Below, piece by piece: positions 6,607-7,859 of a DNA stretch of 7,859 nt. The stretch is from Gemmatimonadota bacterium. GTDB lineage: Bacteria > Gemmatimonadota > Gemmatimonadetes > Gemmatimonadales > GWC2-71-9. Below the pieces are notes generated by a model. That model worked only from the letters and a program-made list of their open reading frames with translations, did no database searches and was not told the origin of the DNA. Both the position numbers and the translations under genes were made by a program. The first letter of the stretch is position 1. Each line of letters begins with the position of its first letter. Location of the stretch: contig JANYAG010000071.1 in assembly GCA_025361465.1 (NCBI GenBank), forward strand, positions 1 to 7,859, written 5' to 3'.

Positions 6607-7859
6607 ACTTCCTTCGCCGTCTTGCCGCGCTGGTCCTGCGGATCTTCTTCCGCCGCGTCAGCATCGCGGGGCTCGAGGACATCCCGCGCGATGCGCCGGT
6701 GATCTTTGCGCCCAATCACCCCAACTCGCTGGTTGATCCGCTCTTCCTGATGGCGTTCGCTCCACGCGAGGTGGTCTTCCTCGCCAAGGAACCGCTCTTC
6801 CGGATGCCGATCATCGGCCGGCTGGTGCGCTGGGCCGGCGCCATCCCGGTGTACCGCAAGCAGGACGCCGCCGACATGTCGCGCAATCACGAGACCTTCA
6901 CCCGCGTGCACACCCTGCTGGCGCGCGGCGGGGCGGTGGCGATCTTCCCCGAAGGGGTGTCGCACAACGACCCGCAACTGCGCCCCTTCAAGACCGGCGC
7001 GGCGCGCATGGCGCTTGGCGCCACGGCGATGGGGCCGGCGGATCGGCCGGTGCAGATCATCCCGACCGGCCTCTACTACACCGCCAAGGCCACCTTCCGC
7101 AGCTCGGCGCTGGTGTACTTCGGGACTCCGATCACCGTGCCGGTGGTGCCACTCGACGCCGACGGCGAGCCGCCCGCGGGACCGGTGCACGAACTCACCG
7201 CGCGACTCACCGCCGCACTGGCCGACGTCACCCTGCAGGCGGACCAGCATGAGGCGCTGGCGCTGATCACCCGGGCGCAGCGAATCCACGCCTCGGGAGA
7301 CACCGAGGGGCCGCACCGCGAACTGGTCGACCAGTTCGAGATGCGCCAGCGCTTCCTGGCGGGGTACGCGGCGTTGCGCGACCGCGCCCCCGAGCGCCTC
7401 GCGGCAATGCAGGGCATGGTCGAACGCTATGAGGCGAAGCTCGCCGCCGCGGGACTCGCGCCGGAGAGCGTCGCGCCGGGACGCGTCGACGGACTGCGGG
7501 TGTTCCGCTACGCGATCCAGGCCATCGTCCTGTTCGTCATCATGCTGCCGCTGGCCCTCATCGGCATCGTGATCCACTTTCCTGCCTACCACCTGATCGG
7601 TCCCTTGGCCACCCGGTTTGCCAAGGATCGTGATGTCATCGCCACCTCCAAGATCTTCGCGGCGGCCACCGTGTTTCCGCTGACCTGGATCCTGGTCGCG
7701 CTCGTGGTGGATCGCGTCCTCGATGCCGAATGGGCGATGCTCTCCCTGGTGGTGATGCCCTTCACCGGCTACGTCGCGCTCGCCTTTCTCGAGCGGCTCG
7801 ACCGGGTGATCGGCAGCACGCGCGCGCTCACCTTGCTGCTGCTGCGGCCGATTGCCTTT
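6603..7859 (+). CDS. PlsC-type acyltransferase with C-terminal membrane helices (3' end outside window)
   Basis: The 419 visible codons are open to the window edge, so the C-terminus is missing. The N-terminal 200 residues form a glycerolipid acyltransferase domain (PF01553 type), which moves an acyl group onto glycerol-3-phosphate or a lysophospholipid at the membrane. Motif I is NHPNSLVDP (38-46), with H39 and D45 as the catalytic pair separated by five residues instead of the classical four. Motif II is GAIPVYRK (79-86), motif III FPEGVSH (115-121) with PFKTGAARMAL (128-138), and motif IV IIPTGLYY (152-159). This pattern is like the SCT1/GPT2-type acyltransferases rather than short bacterial PlsC. 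A helical, charged region (about 210-295) leads to hydrophobic helices at about 301-325, 352-372 and 376-396. The ATG overlaps the stop of the transporter gene (ATGA), so translation is probably coupled. Acceptor and acyl donor cannot be read from the sequence. Confidence 0.88.
   Translation, partial: MNFLRRLAALVLRIFFRRVSIAGLEDIPRDAPVIFAPNHPNSLVDPLFLMAFAPREVVFLAKEPLFRMPIIGRLVRWAGAIPVYRKQDAADMSRNHETFTRVHTLLARGGAVAIFPEGVSHNDPQLRPFKTGAARMALGATAMGPADRPVQIIPTGLYYTAKATFRSSALVYFGTPITVPVVPLDADGEPPAGPVHELTARLTAALADVTLQADQHEALALITRAQRIHASGDTEGPHRELVDQFEMRQRFLAGYAALRDRAPERLAAMQGMVERYEAKLAAAGLAPESVAPGRVDGLRVFRYAIQAIVLFVIMLPLALIGIVIHFPAYHLIGPLATRFAKDRDVIATSKIFAAATVFPLTWILVALVVDRVLDAEWAMLSLVVMPFTGYVALAFLERLDRVIGSTRALTLLLLRPIAF

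Noticed and set aside
6420..7592. 390-codon open frame on the minus strand
   Set aside because: It is antisense to the acyltransferase, whose four catalytic motifs are all intact. The antisense product is Arg/His/Asp-rich with no recognisable fold.

Overview
The window is GC-rich bacterial DNA with nine protein genes, the last one cut off by the right edge. The mix suggests a Gemmatimonadota-like (or Acidobacteriota-like) chromosome: small secreted proteins of no known family ending their signal peptides in Ala-Gln, a secreted imidazolonepropionase-like amidohydrolase, a Tat-exported GH29 fucosidase and a Spinster-type transporter. This taxonomic reading is inference, as no rRNA or other marker is present. 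I saw no mobile element, CRISPR array, tRNA or rRNA. No gene-free stretch exceeds 300 bases, and positions 1-27 hold nothing I can name.

Region 1 (28-1524, minus strand) is a three-gene array read right to left. Two outer genes encode clear paralogues with a signal peptide, four cysteines and glycine-zipper-like hydrophobic segments. The middle gene encodes a small lipoprotein. I do not recognise the function of any of them.

Region 2 (1525-1657) is a divergent control region. It holds a perfect 16-bp palindrome that lies inside the spacer of a good minus-strand promoter, and a third copy of its half-site lies just beyond.

Region 3 (1658-3739, plus strand) is a likely operon: a small three-helix membrane protein with a GTG start and strong Shine-Dalgarno, a winged-helix regulator that overlaps it, and an exported metal-dependent amidohydrolase. 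The regulator is the obvious local candidate to bind the palindrome.

Region 4 (3765-5174, minus strand) is a GH29 alpha-L-fucosidase with a twin-arginine signal. It converges on the amidohydrolase with only 25 bp between the stop codons.

Region 5 (5302-7859, plus strand) is a two-gene unit divergent from the fucosidase. It encodes a Spinster-family MFS transporter and a PlsC-type acyltransferase with C-terminal membrane helices, joined by a 4-base ATGA overlap. The pairing recalls the LplT-Aas lysophospholipid uptake and re-acylation system, but with unrelated or differently built partners. It is the best candidate here for a little-described system.
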